Assembly (NCBI GenBank): GCA_019649035.1
Contig: BMAT01005639.1
Coordinates: 374,276 to 438,275, forward strand
Origin: Elysia marginata
Lineage: Eukaryota > Mollusca > Gastropoda > Plakobranchidae
Length of the DNA: 64,000 bases
Reading direction: 5' to 3'
A program made the translations under genes and the position numbers. Of the stretch, positions 1-12,300 are shown one piece after another (positions within the stretch are counted from its first letter, which is position 1; every line of letters starts with the position of its first letter). The notes below the pieces were generated by a model, which saw only the letters and a program-made list of their open reading frames with translations, made no database searches and had not been told where the DNA came from.

Positions 1-1958
<1,958 letters not shown>

Positions 1959-1983
1959 AACATCAAAATCTGAGACACAAACT

Positions 1984-2151
1984 ATGCCCGACAAAGTGAA
2001 CGAGCTGCCCAGCGAGCTAACACGCGAACTGCTCGACTTCGCCACGGGCTTAGGGATGCTCGCAATCACGGCAACGAAACAGATAATACTGTTTGTCCTT
2101 GGCATTCTGGAGGCTGTGATTGGCTTCCTGAACAAGTTTTACGGTCATTGA
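1984..2151 (+). CDS. Small 55-residue membrane peptide ORF, unrecognised
   Basis: ATG at 1984 opens 55 codons ending TGA. The product has a charged N-terminal half (MPDKVNELPSELTRELLDFA) and a hydrophobic segment (QIILFVLGILEAVIGFLN), ending FYGH. Third positions are strikingly GC-rich compared with the AT-rich flanks, which suggests real selection on codons. A plausible acceptor (TTGTTTTTAG) lies at 1958, giving a 25-base leader before the ATG, so this may be a last coding exon behind a non-coding first exon. The frame is also open upstream of the ATG to about 1795. An AATAAA lies at 2378-2383. I recognise no family; a single-pass membrane micropeptide is the simplest reading. Confidence 0.45.
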   Translation: MPDKVNELPSELTRELLDFATGLGMLAITATKQIILFVLGILEAVIGFLNKFYGH

Positions 2152-2230
2152 GAGAGATGTGCAGACCTTCACGCTGAGAGCGAGATGGACAGATAGATAT
2201 AGAGAGACAGTTAGGTGGAGAGATTGAGAG

Positions 2231-2244
2231 ATAGAGAGAAAGGG

Positions 2245-2289
<45 letters not shown>
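2231..2289. repeat. (GA)n microsatellite
   Basis: A pure AG run lies at about 2249-2288, inside a purine-rich region downstream of the small membrane-peptide ORF. Confidence 0.95.
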
Positions 2290-2290
<1 letters not shown>

Positions 2291-4487
2291 ATGGAGATTA
2301 CCTCAGAGACTAAGAGATCTTAGAGGAAAAAAAATTGTATAAAAAAAGAATAATGGAGGAATGGGAGACAGGGAGAGAATAAAGGGCATGTAAAAAATCC
2401 ACACAGATATAAAAAAGGGAGATACGTATGGCGATTGATCGATTGGGAAATGAGAGAAAGATAAGAAGTGAAAAAGAAGATGACTTGTTCGGTAAACTGA
2501 AGATAGAAACATATCAAGGTAGGAAAACACCGTTACCCTTTTAACTTTGTTCCAGTGTAATCTAGAATGATGTTTCTCAGTTTGCAATCCAGTAGAACAG
2601 TGGTTTATATGAACTTGAAAAAAACAGTCTTACCTCCAAAATGTAAAAAAAAATATTTCCTTAATTAGATATTTAACGTATTGTCTGTGTGTTTGAATTT
2701 GATGATGCACTGAATGATACAAATTTAAATCTTAAGTTAACATATAAATTCCAAAAAAAGTTCAGAGAAATTTAGTGACAACTTTAGAACTTTAGCGTCC
2801 ACAGCTAAAATTTGATTTGTCCTCAGCAGATGTGATAGTAGGCCGAACAATCATTGCTGCATTTATAATAGGACTAAAGATTGGACTTCACATAATTATA
2901 GCCTATTTTGGTGTCGAAATTTTCAAAATCCTGCCGTGCAATGTTAGGCCATTACAATTTCGTTTGTTAAAGCTTCGTAGCACATTGGCACTCTATCCAT
3001 TCCAGGTAACCGATAAAGATCTTCATCAAGAAAGATTTGTAGAGAGGATTTTTATTTATTATTAAGCATTACATTACAGAGAGAAATTGTGTTTTTAAAT
3101 TTATTGTGAATTCTAACTATTACGGAGGAATTAAACATTTCCAATGCTGTATATAATACTATAAGTATAACCCAATCATTGTGTAACCACATTGAGTGAT
3201 TATACAAGTCTTTTTCCTGTTATTCAGAAAATACTGGTTATTTTCTTTAAAAAAACAACAACAACAAAAAGGGCCTATAGACAAGTTGTATAACTTGCTT
3301 TTGCAGATATACGCGACATAAATAATGAGTGGAAACTGGAATGAAAGAAAACTCTAATACCAGAACTTAAAAGATTCGAACTAATGCGCAGCTGTAGAAA
3401 TAATGCAGGGCCTACTATTTGCGTCGAAATATTACACGTCTTTTGTCAACTGGCGGTTTGTGAATAAAGAACTATGAATTATGATTGTTTGTATAACATC
3501 TGCACCACGTTCATAGATAAAAGTCTGTAAGGTTTTCAATGACTGAGCATCACAAAACCTGTATTTACTTTCAGGTGTTTTTTTTTTACTCCAAGACTTT
3601 TGCATGGCCGAAAAGCATAATTATCTGTAAAAATCAAATTAAACTACATAAAACTCCAACATGCGTCTATAGACATGTCTTGTGTTCTTCTTTCTTTTTT
3701 TCAATTACTCATAGAGAATATTTAATTGAATCTTTATTTGTTGTCAATTTGAAAAAAATTGCAAACGAATCTTCAACAAAACTTGACTTATTTTTGTGTA
3801 ACAGACAGTTTTCCTCTAAGATTTATTTCATTTCTTGGTTTTTTTACGGCTCATCAATCAAAGAGCTGTTAGAATTTTGTTACATAAAGAGTAAGCTCCT
3901 CTGAGCCTAAGTACTCACCTCTTCATTGCGAGATTCTTGGCTTGAATTTTTTTCAATGCAGATCTAAAGAAGCTATATTACTCCGCAATTTAAATTTCAA
4001 AGGTTACCGTACCGGTGATTTTTTGTCACCAAAAAACATAAATCAATGAGTTATAATGTGGCTTCTAAAATATTGTCCTAGTTTGTATTTTTCTAGATAA
4101 AAAATTTAATCTACTTTTTTAACATTATCCATTTCAAAAGTGAGGTAATAGACCTAGTTCCTTCTATTTCCTTAAAAAAATAAAAGTCATAGGAAAAAAA
4201 ACCCGTAAAATAGTGCATTATCTATAATCTAAAACTCAAGGAAATGGCGAAACTGGTGCAATGTATGTCATCTTTATAACGTTAACGTTGGAGCTATCCT
4301 CGCATCGCTAGAGGGTTGAGAACGTGCGTATTTTAAAAAAATGTGAAGAGAAAAAAATAGACGCAATTCCTGGTTTACTACAAACACCGATGAAAACGCT
4401 TTAAAAAGGATAAACAGAGAATCATAAAATGATTATGATGTTCGGCTCTCACTATGTGAGGCTCACAAAATCCTTCTACTTCAGCCG

Positions 4488-4562
4488 TTCTCTCTCTCTC
4501 TCTCTGTCTCTCTCTCCCTTTCTCTCTCCCTCCCCCTCTCTCTCGCTTTCCTTCTCGCTCTT
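4488..4562. repeat. (CT)n-rich microsatellite
   Basis: CT dinucleotides are interrupted by CCC and GCT. They create open frames on both strands that should not be taken as genes. Confidence 0.9.
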
Positions 4563-4589
4563 TCTCCACTTTTCTTTTTTTCTTTCTTA

Positions 4590-4692
4590 TTACATTCTTA
4601 TCATCACCATCTTCATCTCCTCCTTCATCATCGCCATCAGCCTCATCTCCAACATTCAGGTCGATAACCTCAACTGTTCTGTATGAAGACAT
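4590..4692 (-). other. Possible acidic coding start, low support
   Basis: An ATG at 4692 with context GAGAA-ATG opens MSSYRTVEVIDLNVGDEADG, then an Asp/Glu/Gly run, before the frame enters a GA-rich simple repeat at 4490-4560. The first 15 codons do not look like repeat, but the rest does. No splice site clearly frees it from the repeat. Confidence 0.15.
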
Positions 4693-5496
4693 TTCTCTCT
4701 GCCATGGAAAAGCATGTTACAACGACTGCTTATCCCCACTCGTCTCCCAAGCAACCAAAAGCCACTGTATTCTAGCATTTTGAGGGATCAATAAAGCAAG
4801 TTTAGATGGAGACAATCGAACACTATCGCTCTCAGTCTCAGCCACTGTCTATGCGGGTTTATGAAGGGCAAAGGAACGAAGGAAAATAAAAATCTCGATA
4901 ACGCAGTCTTTTCTCTCGTCACGCCCATGTAGGACCGTCTTAAGTCAGCACAGATCTATATCTATATCTAGACACCGTGGCAGTGGTAATGGTGGCACTC
5001 ACTTAATGTAGCAAGGCTTGCGTGGAACATTGACTCAGGTCACAGTTGGTCCTGGGCGCAGGTGTAGTGCGAGCAAACCTCGGTTCCTTTGCAAAACTGG
5101 CTATACAAAAGATTTGGAGAGGAAAAAAAAACGTTAATTATAATGTGTTGAACATTTCATCCTACAGTGCATGTGGTTTCTTAAGTTGGCTTATGCTTTT
5201 TTTCGAGACTGTTGTGTTCATTGTTACTGATTTAGCGCTAATATAAAGATTGCTGTGGCTTTGCAACCTAACGGTATTTTTAAATGTCAACCCAGGCAAA
5301 GGTGGATTGACGGTTTGAACAAAACTTTGTATGTCGAAGATCCGGATATCCATCTTTTTTCTTGTAATTAATGAAGTAATAGTTACAAAGCATATCGCCA
5401 GTACGGTGTGACTAAACGAGGGTTCCTAAAATATAACTGCGCTATACAAGAGTTTAGATCACCACTGTTAAAAGCGAAGACAGGCTTGGTTTTCAG

Positions 5497-5561
5497 TAGT
5501 TTTACAAAGTTTTCGAGACAAAGAGGCAAGCATGTTTCTTGTGTTTTGTGATTTAGCAAAG
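5497..5561 (+). CDS. Candidate leader exon / short upstream ORF, part 1
   Basis: A good acceptor (GGTTTTCAG) and donor (CAAAG|GTAAGC) bound this segment. An ATG at 5532 opens MFLVFCDLAK, which joins in frame to the next candidate exon. The frame is also open upstream of the ATG to the acceptor, so it could instead be the end of a longer unrecognised protein. No family is recognised. Confidence 0.35.
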
Positions 5562-5673
5562 GTAAGCTCCAGTTTTCTCTTACAAAAGTAGCACAGTCAT
5601 AGCAGAATCTAATCTATTCTAAGAAACCGGCTTTTTTATTTTCTGTTGTGAATGAAATCATCTGTATTTCCAG

Positions 5674-5818
5674 CACCAAGACGCCGACATAAAGAGAGCT
5701 CTGGACAAACGGCAAAATCATGGGTACTAAATGCAAAGGTCAGTAGCATTTTTACATCATTTAACTATGACATACTTGAATCTTTGCCTCATCTTAATGC
5801 TTTTGGCTTTTGGCAAAA
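5674..5818 (+). CDS. Candidate exon: short ORF end, then possible fucosyltransferase start
   Basis: After the acceptor TGTATTTCCAG the frame continues HQDADIKRALDKRQNHGY and stops at TAA 5728-5730. An ATG follows immediately at 5731, in the same frame, and encodes MQRSVAFLHHL then a second Met and a hydrophobic stretch (MTYLNLCLILMLLAFGK) up to the donor CAAAA|GTAAGT. The donor phase (one base, A) fits both candidate acceptors of the GT11 exon at 7878 and 7914. This would give the type II signal-anchor expected for a Golgi glycosyltransferase. The link is inferred from phase and topology only; a separate secreted-protein first exon is an alternative. Confidence 0.35.
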
Positions 5819-7877
5819 GTAAGTTGCTGCGAATAGGTCACCCAATTTTAGGTAGGTCTACCAGCTGTACTCAAGGTGTGAAGAATGTATTAAGTAAAGA
5901 TTGTAGACCTATTAGTTAATATATATTTTTGAAAGTGATTTAGGCCTCCTCTGATTCTGGACTTGAGCTTGCGCGGAAGATTAGTGAGATAAAAAAATTT
6001 TTCTAACAATATTCGGCTTTATCACTTTTTGCTGCATAATTATACCTTCTATTTTATGTTTCCATTTCATTTAATTAGGTATAATTATGCCTTCTAAAAT
6101 TCTTTTCAAGGGTGGAATCAAAATGATCATGCTTTTCAGTTTTCCTTCTCTTAAATTAATTTCAACACTCTCAAAACTCTCTACTTATCCATTTTCACAC
6201 CATATAACCTTAGCCTTTCCAGCAACAAGTACACATAGAATACTGTTGTCGTTGTTGTTTTTGCGGCTTTAAATCTATAGTTCAAATGTTTCCTTCACCT
6301 CGTTTGATAGATACATAAGAGTTTCTATTTAAGTATATCAGTTTTTATCGTGCGTTTGATTCTTTTCCATTTTTACAGAAAGATAAATCCATTCTTTAAC
6401 TTTTATTTTTGATGTTCATAAAAAGGATTTACATGTAGCGTCAATATGTTGGTTTATCACCATGTATCTCTCTCCCCCTCCTCTCTCTCTCCCTCTTGTC
6501 CCTCTTCCTATCGCTATTATCCCCTCTTCTTTTCCTCTTTCGAACTCTCAATACTATTCCAACAGCCTGTAAAAAAGAAAAAAAAATATATATATATACA
6601 TAATGCATATATTATAATGAACTCGTTTCATAGTCTACTTTTCACATATTTAAATGAATATATCTACATAATTTAGGAGTCTAGATATTATTCCTCTTGA
6701 CGCGATTCTGTGTAGGCCCTAGGTTAGTTTCTAGCAATCTATAGCCCAAAAAATTATTATGATGAACTTGGTCGATAATCTCTAGATCATAGATTAATTC
6801 TATTCTAGATCTAAATCCACATAACTTTTTGTTAGATAATTTATAGTGAGCGTCGTTTTAGCTCTAAATTAGATTCACAAATAAATCTTTTATACCCACA
6901 TCTAGATCTCAACTTTTAGATGAAACAAGTAATTTAGATCTAGATTTTTAAAAAGTTTCTTCAATCTAGAGGAGATTTTGAATTAGAGTCTAGATCTAGA
7001 TTTATATCTGTCAAGATCTGAATTGTGATCTCTTCAATTTAATTTTTATTGTGCTCTTTTCCAGATGAAGACTCATCCTTACCTTAATTCAATTCTATGT
7101 TTTACTTTAGGAGTACTCAAGCTAGAAGATCGTTGAACTTAAAGCTTAGATTAGGCCTAGGGAGTCTAATGGAGTGTCTTCACATTTTGAAATTCAAAAT
7201 CGTAAAACGGACGGAAGCAGTCGGAAACATCGCTATGAGAACTTTTCGGTTTCTTTGAGTTTCTAATTTATTGGTTTTGGGTTATTGGCAACTAAATAGC
7301 TGATTAAAAAAAAACAACTATCCCATGCCAATCCTCACCTAAAACCATATAGTCATAGGCGCATGGGAAATTTCAGAAATGTAATTTGTGCATACGATGT
7401 AAATATTTTGGGCCTAGGTCTATTATAATATGATAGTTTTGGTTGCACATCTTTAAAAGAATTGACTATATAAAACGTCCTTGTTCCATTCCCGATTAAA
7501 GCCATTTTTATCCAAGCATGCTTAAGTTTTTATTTAGAATGATTAACTTTTTCCACAAAACAATGTATAAAAAATGTAATTTTTTTTTGTATTATGCATT
7601 GGCGCTCACGACTCGATATTTTATTTAGATCATCGTAAAAGTACAGTTATTATGTTGTAAACACCGAGTCTGATTTCTTATACCCCCTTATTCTTCTTAT
7701 TTAACTTTCCTTTCCAAAATCAAGCTCAACCTAATTCTTTCCTTTCCAATCCCTCTCTTTTTGGTCAACATTTTATATGATTATGAATATAGACATATTT
7801 CATTTATTCTTCATCAAAACTCTCTCTCTCTCCTTTTCTTCCCTCCCGCCCCCCCCTTCCTCCCATGTGAGAAGCAG
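5819..7877. other. Probable first intron of the fucosyltransferase gene
   Basis: If the upstream exon is real this is a 2.06 kb intron. It holds the AGATCTAGA cluster and ends in a long pyrimidine tract (7821-7864) typical of an acceptor region. I see no coding segment inside. Confidence 0.35.
6680..7020. repeat. Cluster of TCTAGA/AGATCT palindromes
   Basis: TCTAGA, AGATCT and the combined AGATCTAGAT recur about ten times in 340 bp, far above chance for this composition. The same words recur near 54290-54345 and 54561-54590. It looks like decayed short-period repeat rather than a discrete element. Confidence 0.6.
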
Positions 7878-9283
7878 GTTGTGGCAGTTGTATACTCTTT
7901 ATCACCACCACAGTGCTCGTCTATCGTCTCTCCCTGCCTGTGTTCTTGGAAAACCTTGACCCTGAGGGCTCCGTTCTGCCCAGCGATTCACGTGACCTAC
8001 CCAAGGCTGAACGGACGTACGTGGGCGGGCGCCATCTAGTTTGCCACACGTTCAGTGGTGGTCTTGGCTCGCTTCTTTTCCAGTACGCTTCTGCTGCCGG
8101 GATCGCCTCTCGCCAAGGAAGGATTATAGTTGCAACAGACGGCAGGAGGGACGATCAAGAGGAAGATGAGGACGACATGGAAGAGCTGGAGGATGACATC
8201 CACACACGCAAGGGAAGTGTTGTCTTAGAGCGCGCTCTCAAATCGACAATCTTAAAGGCAGATCTGACGCAGTGTAGAAGTGTGGTCAGACTGACGGAAG
8301 CCGCTTGTTGCAGGTTTGACGAGCGCCTCATGAAGCTGGATAGGAACAAAAACTACGAGATAGATGGTCAACTGCAGTCTTGGAGGTACTTTAACAAGGA
8401 TCTCGAGGCGGTGAGGGAGTTTGTAGCTCTCAAAGACTCCATTATCGCCCGTGCCAAAAGAAAAATTTCACGGAGCTTGGCTGCAAGCAATATAACTTCC
8501 CTGAGGAATGCAGCTGCGGTAGGTGTCCATGTGCGGCGTGGGGATAAACTCCATTGGAGCGCTGTGGATGCCGGCGTGCGTGTGGCACCAAGAGAGTTCT
8601 TTCTCAAAGCCATGCGTCACTTCCGAAAAACTCTTCAAGGTCCTGTTGTATTCTTAGTGGTGTCAGATGACCACGACTGGTGTAAGAGTAATCTAGTCGG
8701 CCTTCCAGGTGTTGTATTGATAGAATCAGATAAGCAAAGAAGAGCTAGTGCTTTGAAAGATATTTGGAAGAGGGAAGCTATGAGGGAAGGTAAACAAGGT
8801 AAAGGAGAAGAAAAGTATCTTCAGGATACTGGAGGACTGAAGAATAAAGGTGTTGGCAGAAATGGCCAACCAAAAGGTCCACAGCAAGGCCAAAATGTGC
8901 GGATACAAAGTTCAGCAAAGCTGAGTCGTAATCGCAGAGAAACGGCCGGTGGCGAGGCAGGAATATATCTTGACGGCAGTCATCACCACCATGATAATAA
9001 AAACCATCAACATCTTTACCATCATCGCCATCAAAATGAACGTGACCATGATGAAGTAGATAAAGAGGATGCCACCGATGAAGCTGCTGTAGATCTAGCA
9101 GTACTGAGTCTTGTGGACCACAGCATCATCACTGTTGGGGCATTCTCGTGGTGGGCCGGCTTCCTAGCCAGAGGCACTGTTGTATACTACGGCCATTTCG
9201 TAGACGCTGACAGCAAGCTCCGCTCGCAGTTTGATGAAAAGATGGCCGATTATTTGCTTCCTGGCTGGATCCAAATAAGTTAG
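7878..9283 (+). CDS. GT11 alpha-1,2-fucosyltransferase-like, main (last) exon
   Basis: The predicted enzyme transfers fucose from GDP-fucose to galactose on glycans in the Golgi lumen. Counting from the GTG at 7913 (residue 1 of 456), it shows the N-terminal GT11 motif GGLGSLLFQYA (49-59), the GDP-fucose motif HVRRGD (206-211), VVSDDHDWCKSN, and the C-terminal motif DHSIITVGAFSWWAGFLA (from 402). The frame extends upstream to an in-frame TGA at 7868-7870. Two acceptors of the same phase exist: GAAGCAG|GT at 7878, which adds a hydrophobic segment (CILFITTTVLVYRLSLPVFL), and CACCACAG|TG at 7914. Either needs an upstream exon with the start codon. GT11 proteins are usually about 340-380 residues; this one exceeds 450 because about 115 residues, rich in His, Lys, Gly and acidic residues, are inserted at about 275-390. 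A shorter acidic loop (DDQEEDEDDMEELEDD) lies near residues 80-95. The substrate cannot be told from sequence. Confidence 0.88.
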
Positions 9284-9351
9284 AATTCTTTTTTCAAAAT
9301 ATCAGTATAAATGGTGCTAAGTTTACGATTTATGTTAGTGTAAGTGGGTAA

Positions 9352-9391
9352 AATAAAAGACTGAAACAGCTTGTAGGAAATAAGAAATAAA
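9352..9391 (+). terminator. Poly(A) signals of the fucosyltransferase gene
   Basis: Two AATAAA hexamers lie at 9352-9357 and 9386-9391, 69 and 103 bases after the stop codon. They fit the 3' end of a short 3' UTR. Confidence 0.55.
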
Positions 9392-12300
9392 GACATACTG
9401 GCAAAGAGTTGGGGCGCATACCTATAGCTATAAGAGAGCGAAGGTGAAAAAAGAAACAACACAGATTTAATTGTTGATCAATTACTTTGATACAGAGAGA
9501 GTTAAAAATAGATAGATAGACTGATAGATACATCTATACTAGTAATATTTTTTAAAAAGACCTGTAGCACTTTTAGAAAGAAGAAGAAAGAAGAAAGAAA
9601 GATGTGCAGACTCAGGGAAGAAAGAACAAAAGAGAGAATGCGGAAAAACGGGAGAGAAGATAATGATTACACTAGCTACAGACACGAGACGCATACTTAA
9701 AGGCAATTTACAGACATTTCAGAAAATCTACTTTTTAAATAATTTACAACGTATAGAAACACAAGAAGCGCAATGCCGGCTAAAATCTTTGTGTTATGAT
9801 TTTCTTTTAAAACTGTTTTTATAGCCTCACACATCATTATTATTATAAGTCCTGATTATTGAAGCTAACCAACCTCGATTTCTTGTAACCAGATTCTGCG
9901 CTAAAACTCAACCAATTGAAAAAAAAAAATGAAGTTTCATGTTCATATTCAATAACTGAAAGTGGCAAGAAATAAACGGCATTGGTACAATACTGATTTC
10001 TTTGATTGCCATTAGCTTCTGTTCCCCTGCAATGGTTGCGTTAACACATTCAAGGTGTTTCCATGAAGGCATCTTATAATAAGGAAGGTAAGAACAAGTT
10101 TATAAGTGTGTTTTTTTTTAAACGGTGTTTATTCCTTGGGGTACAAACTGCATTCTTGACGCTATTCCTCAATATTTTCAGGTTTTCCGAGTATGCATTG
10201 TCATCGCTTTTAATGTGGTCAGTAATTTCATTGTAAGATCCTAGATAACCCCATCGAACACAAGACATCCAAAAATTGTATAGCAAATTCGTCCCTAGTG
10301 TATAAATTTCTTCAACGACGGTCTTCGTTTTGAACAAGCTTAGGTTAATTGTACCATTATCCTTCAAAACTGATCAATTTTCTGTTTTTACTTAACCATA
10401 GCTATTGGATTGATTAAAGGATGGAGACTAGGTAGGCTAAGGATATAAATAAAACTNNNNNNNNNNNNNNNNNNNNNNNNNNNNNNNNNNNNNNNNNNNN
10501 NNNNNNNNNNNNNNNNNNNNNNNNNNNNNNNNNNNNNNNAAAAAAAAAAAAAACCAACAAAACAATCGGCGTCAAGACGATTTATCTGACTCTAGGGGAA
10601 GTAAGAACAATTTATGTTTTTACCTGAATTTCTTAGACGATAGCTTCCCTTGCAGTACAACGTGTGTTCGTGATTCATGTTTTGCTGAAGATTGTTGGGC
10701 ACAAGGAATTGGGATTTTCACAAGACACTATGTACCACATGAGCTTTTGATAGATTATACGAGTTTGTCATCTCCTTAGAGATGCAACCAACGTTTTGAA
10801 ACAAACGAATAGTTTCGGCTCTCAGATATTAAGTAGGCCTACTGGGTTGTGTGCTCTAATCTTTAGTTAACACTTATGTGCAGCCGTTTTGACTTATAAT
10901 TCTACATTTTTCGTGACACGTTCTGCTATTTTTTTAAAAGTACATGTAGTAGCATCACAGGCTGCTATAGGTTATGTAACTGAAATACTTTACAATTAAG
11001 ACTGATCTACAAAACTACTGTTTTGATAAGTGTTGCCCATTTCTTTTGTTTCTGATAAATGTAATACTTCTTCTTATTCCAACCTTTAAATGATGCATTA
11101 ACAAGGCATTTTTTCAATGAAGCTGAAATATCTATTTATTTACCTAAAAGGAATTCTTTGCAACATGTGTCAATACTGGTAATTGAAAATTCTGGCACAT
11201 TCGTTGATGACATTTAACTCGGCTTTATGGGATTTCAATCTAGAATTTTCAACTATTCAAATGAAAATAGAAAGTTTTATGATAGTGCTAAACCAATTAA
11301 TGCTTAAAGGTAACCCATTAAAGCCACTACAATCTACCTGGTACGTTCACAGGAGAAGGATTCTTTTTTTACGTAATCAAAACCTTTGGCATAATCTTAA
11401 AATGAAATGTAGCCTGGACTTTGTTCAGCATCTGAGTTAGATGTATAACTAGAAACGTCTACCTAATCCCGTTGATCGATTAAATACTTTTACTTATAAA
11501 CAATACAATGCAATGTTTCCTCTTGACAAGAACTATATTTGGTTTACGATAGCAGGAAAAACAAGTTTTTAAGCGGCTGTAGTTCGCTCCCAATCAAAGC
11601 ATACGTGTCTTATGATATTGTTTATTACAGAATGCAAAGAGAAAGAATGACATTTCCTTCAGGCACAATGTTCTAAGCAGTGCGGAAGTACCTATGAAAT
11701 CAGTGTCTTAAACATTTCAAAGAGTAATGCCATCAAGATTCAAACATGGCTTTTATCAGGTTTGATTGGTCTCTAACTTGACACAGGAAGTTTTGCACAA
11801 TTTCTTGGATTTTTAAGAAAAAGATTTCTATGTTCTTCTTGTTTAGTTGTATTGGAGTCGACGTTAACAATATTTTTTAATCTTAAAACTGATCAACTTG
11901 CCTGATTGTAACAAAAACTACTGAATCGGGAAAAAGGGAGGAAACAAAGTTTCAAAGCAACCCTAGCCCTAAATTTTGTTTGAATTCAGTAGAATAAAGT
12001 TTGATCATGACACAAAACAATTATGTTGCATATATGTTTTCTCAATCTGTAATACCTTTGATGTTATTTTCTAAAATTTGTAATTGTGACAAAAGACGTA
12101 ATGCCATAATAAAAGTAAAACATAATTTATCAGCCATTATTTGCTTTATTCATTTTATTAAACATTTTGCTCAGTGTTATTCTTGATTATTGCTTTATAT
12201 TCCATGACAGTTATGGATTTGTTTCTATAATAGTTTGTCTTGTTTATTAATTTGACAAACAATTATCTTATTCTTGTGTCTTTTGTCGATATCTGTTGCT

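Larger units (their letters stand above)
2384..5496. other. AT-rich stretch without a supported gene
   Basis: An open frame at 2817-3007 (AFIIGLKIGLHIIIAYFGVE) has acceptor-like and donor-like edges, but its composition is that of the flanking AT-rich DNA. I see no domain. The CT repeat at 4488 is the only clear landmark. Confidence 0.4.

Noticed and set aside
2817-3065. Hydrophobic open frame with acceptor- and donor-like edges
   Set aside because: The start is a TTG, composition equals the AT-rich flanks, and AT-rich DNA often gives such hydrophobic frames by chance. I kept it only as a remark.
4429-4686. Ser/Leu-rich + strand frame ending in a hydrophobic segment
   Set aside because: Most of it is CT repeat and the remainder overlaps CAT-type triplets; no splice sites or family signal support it.
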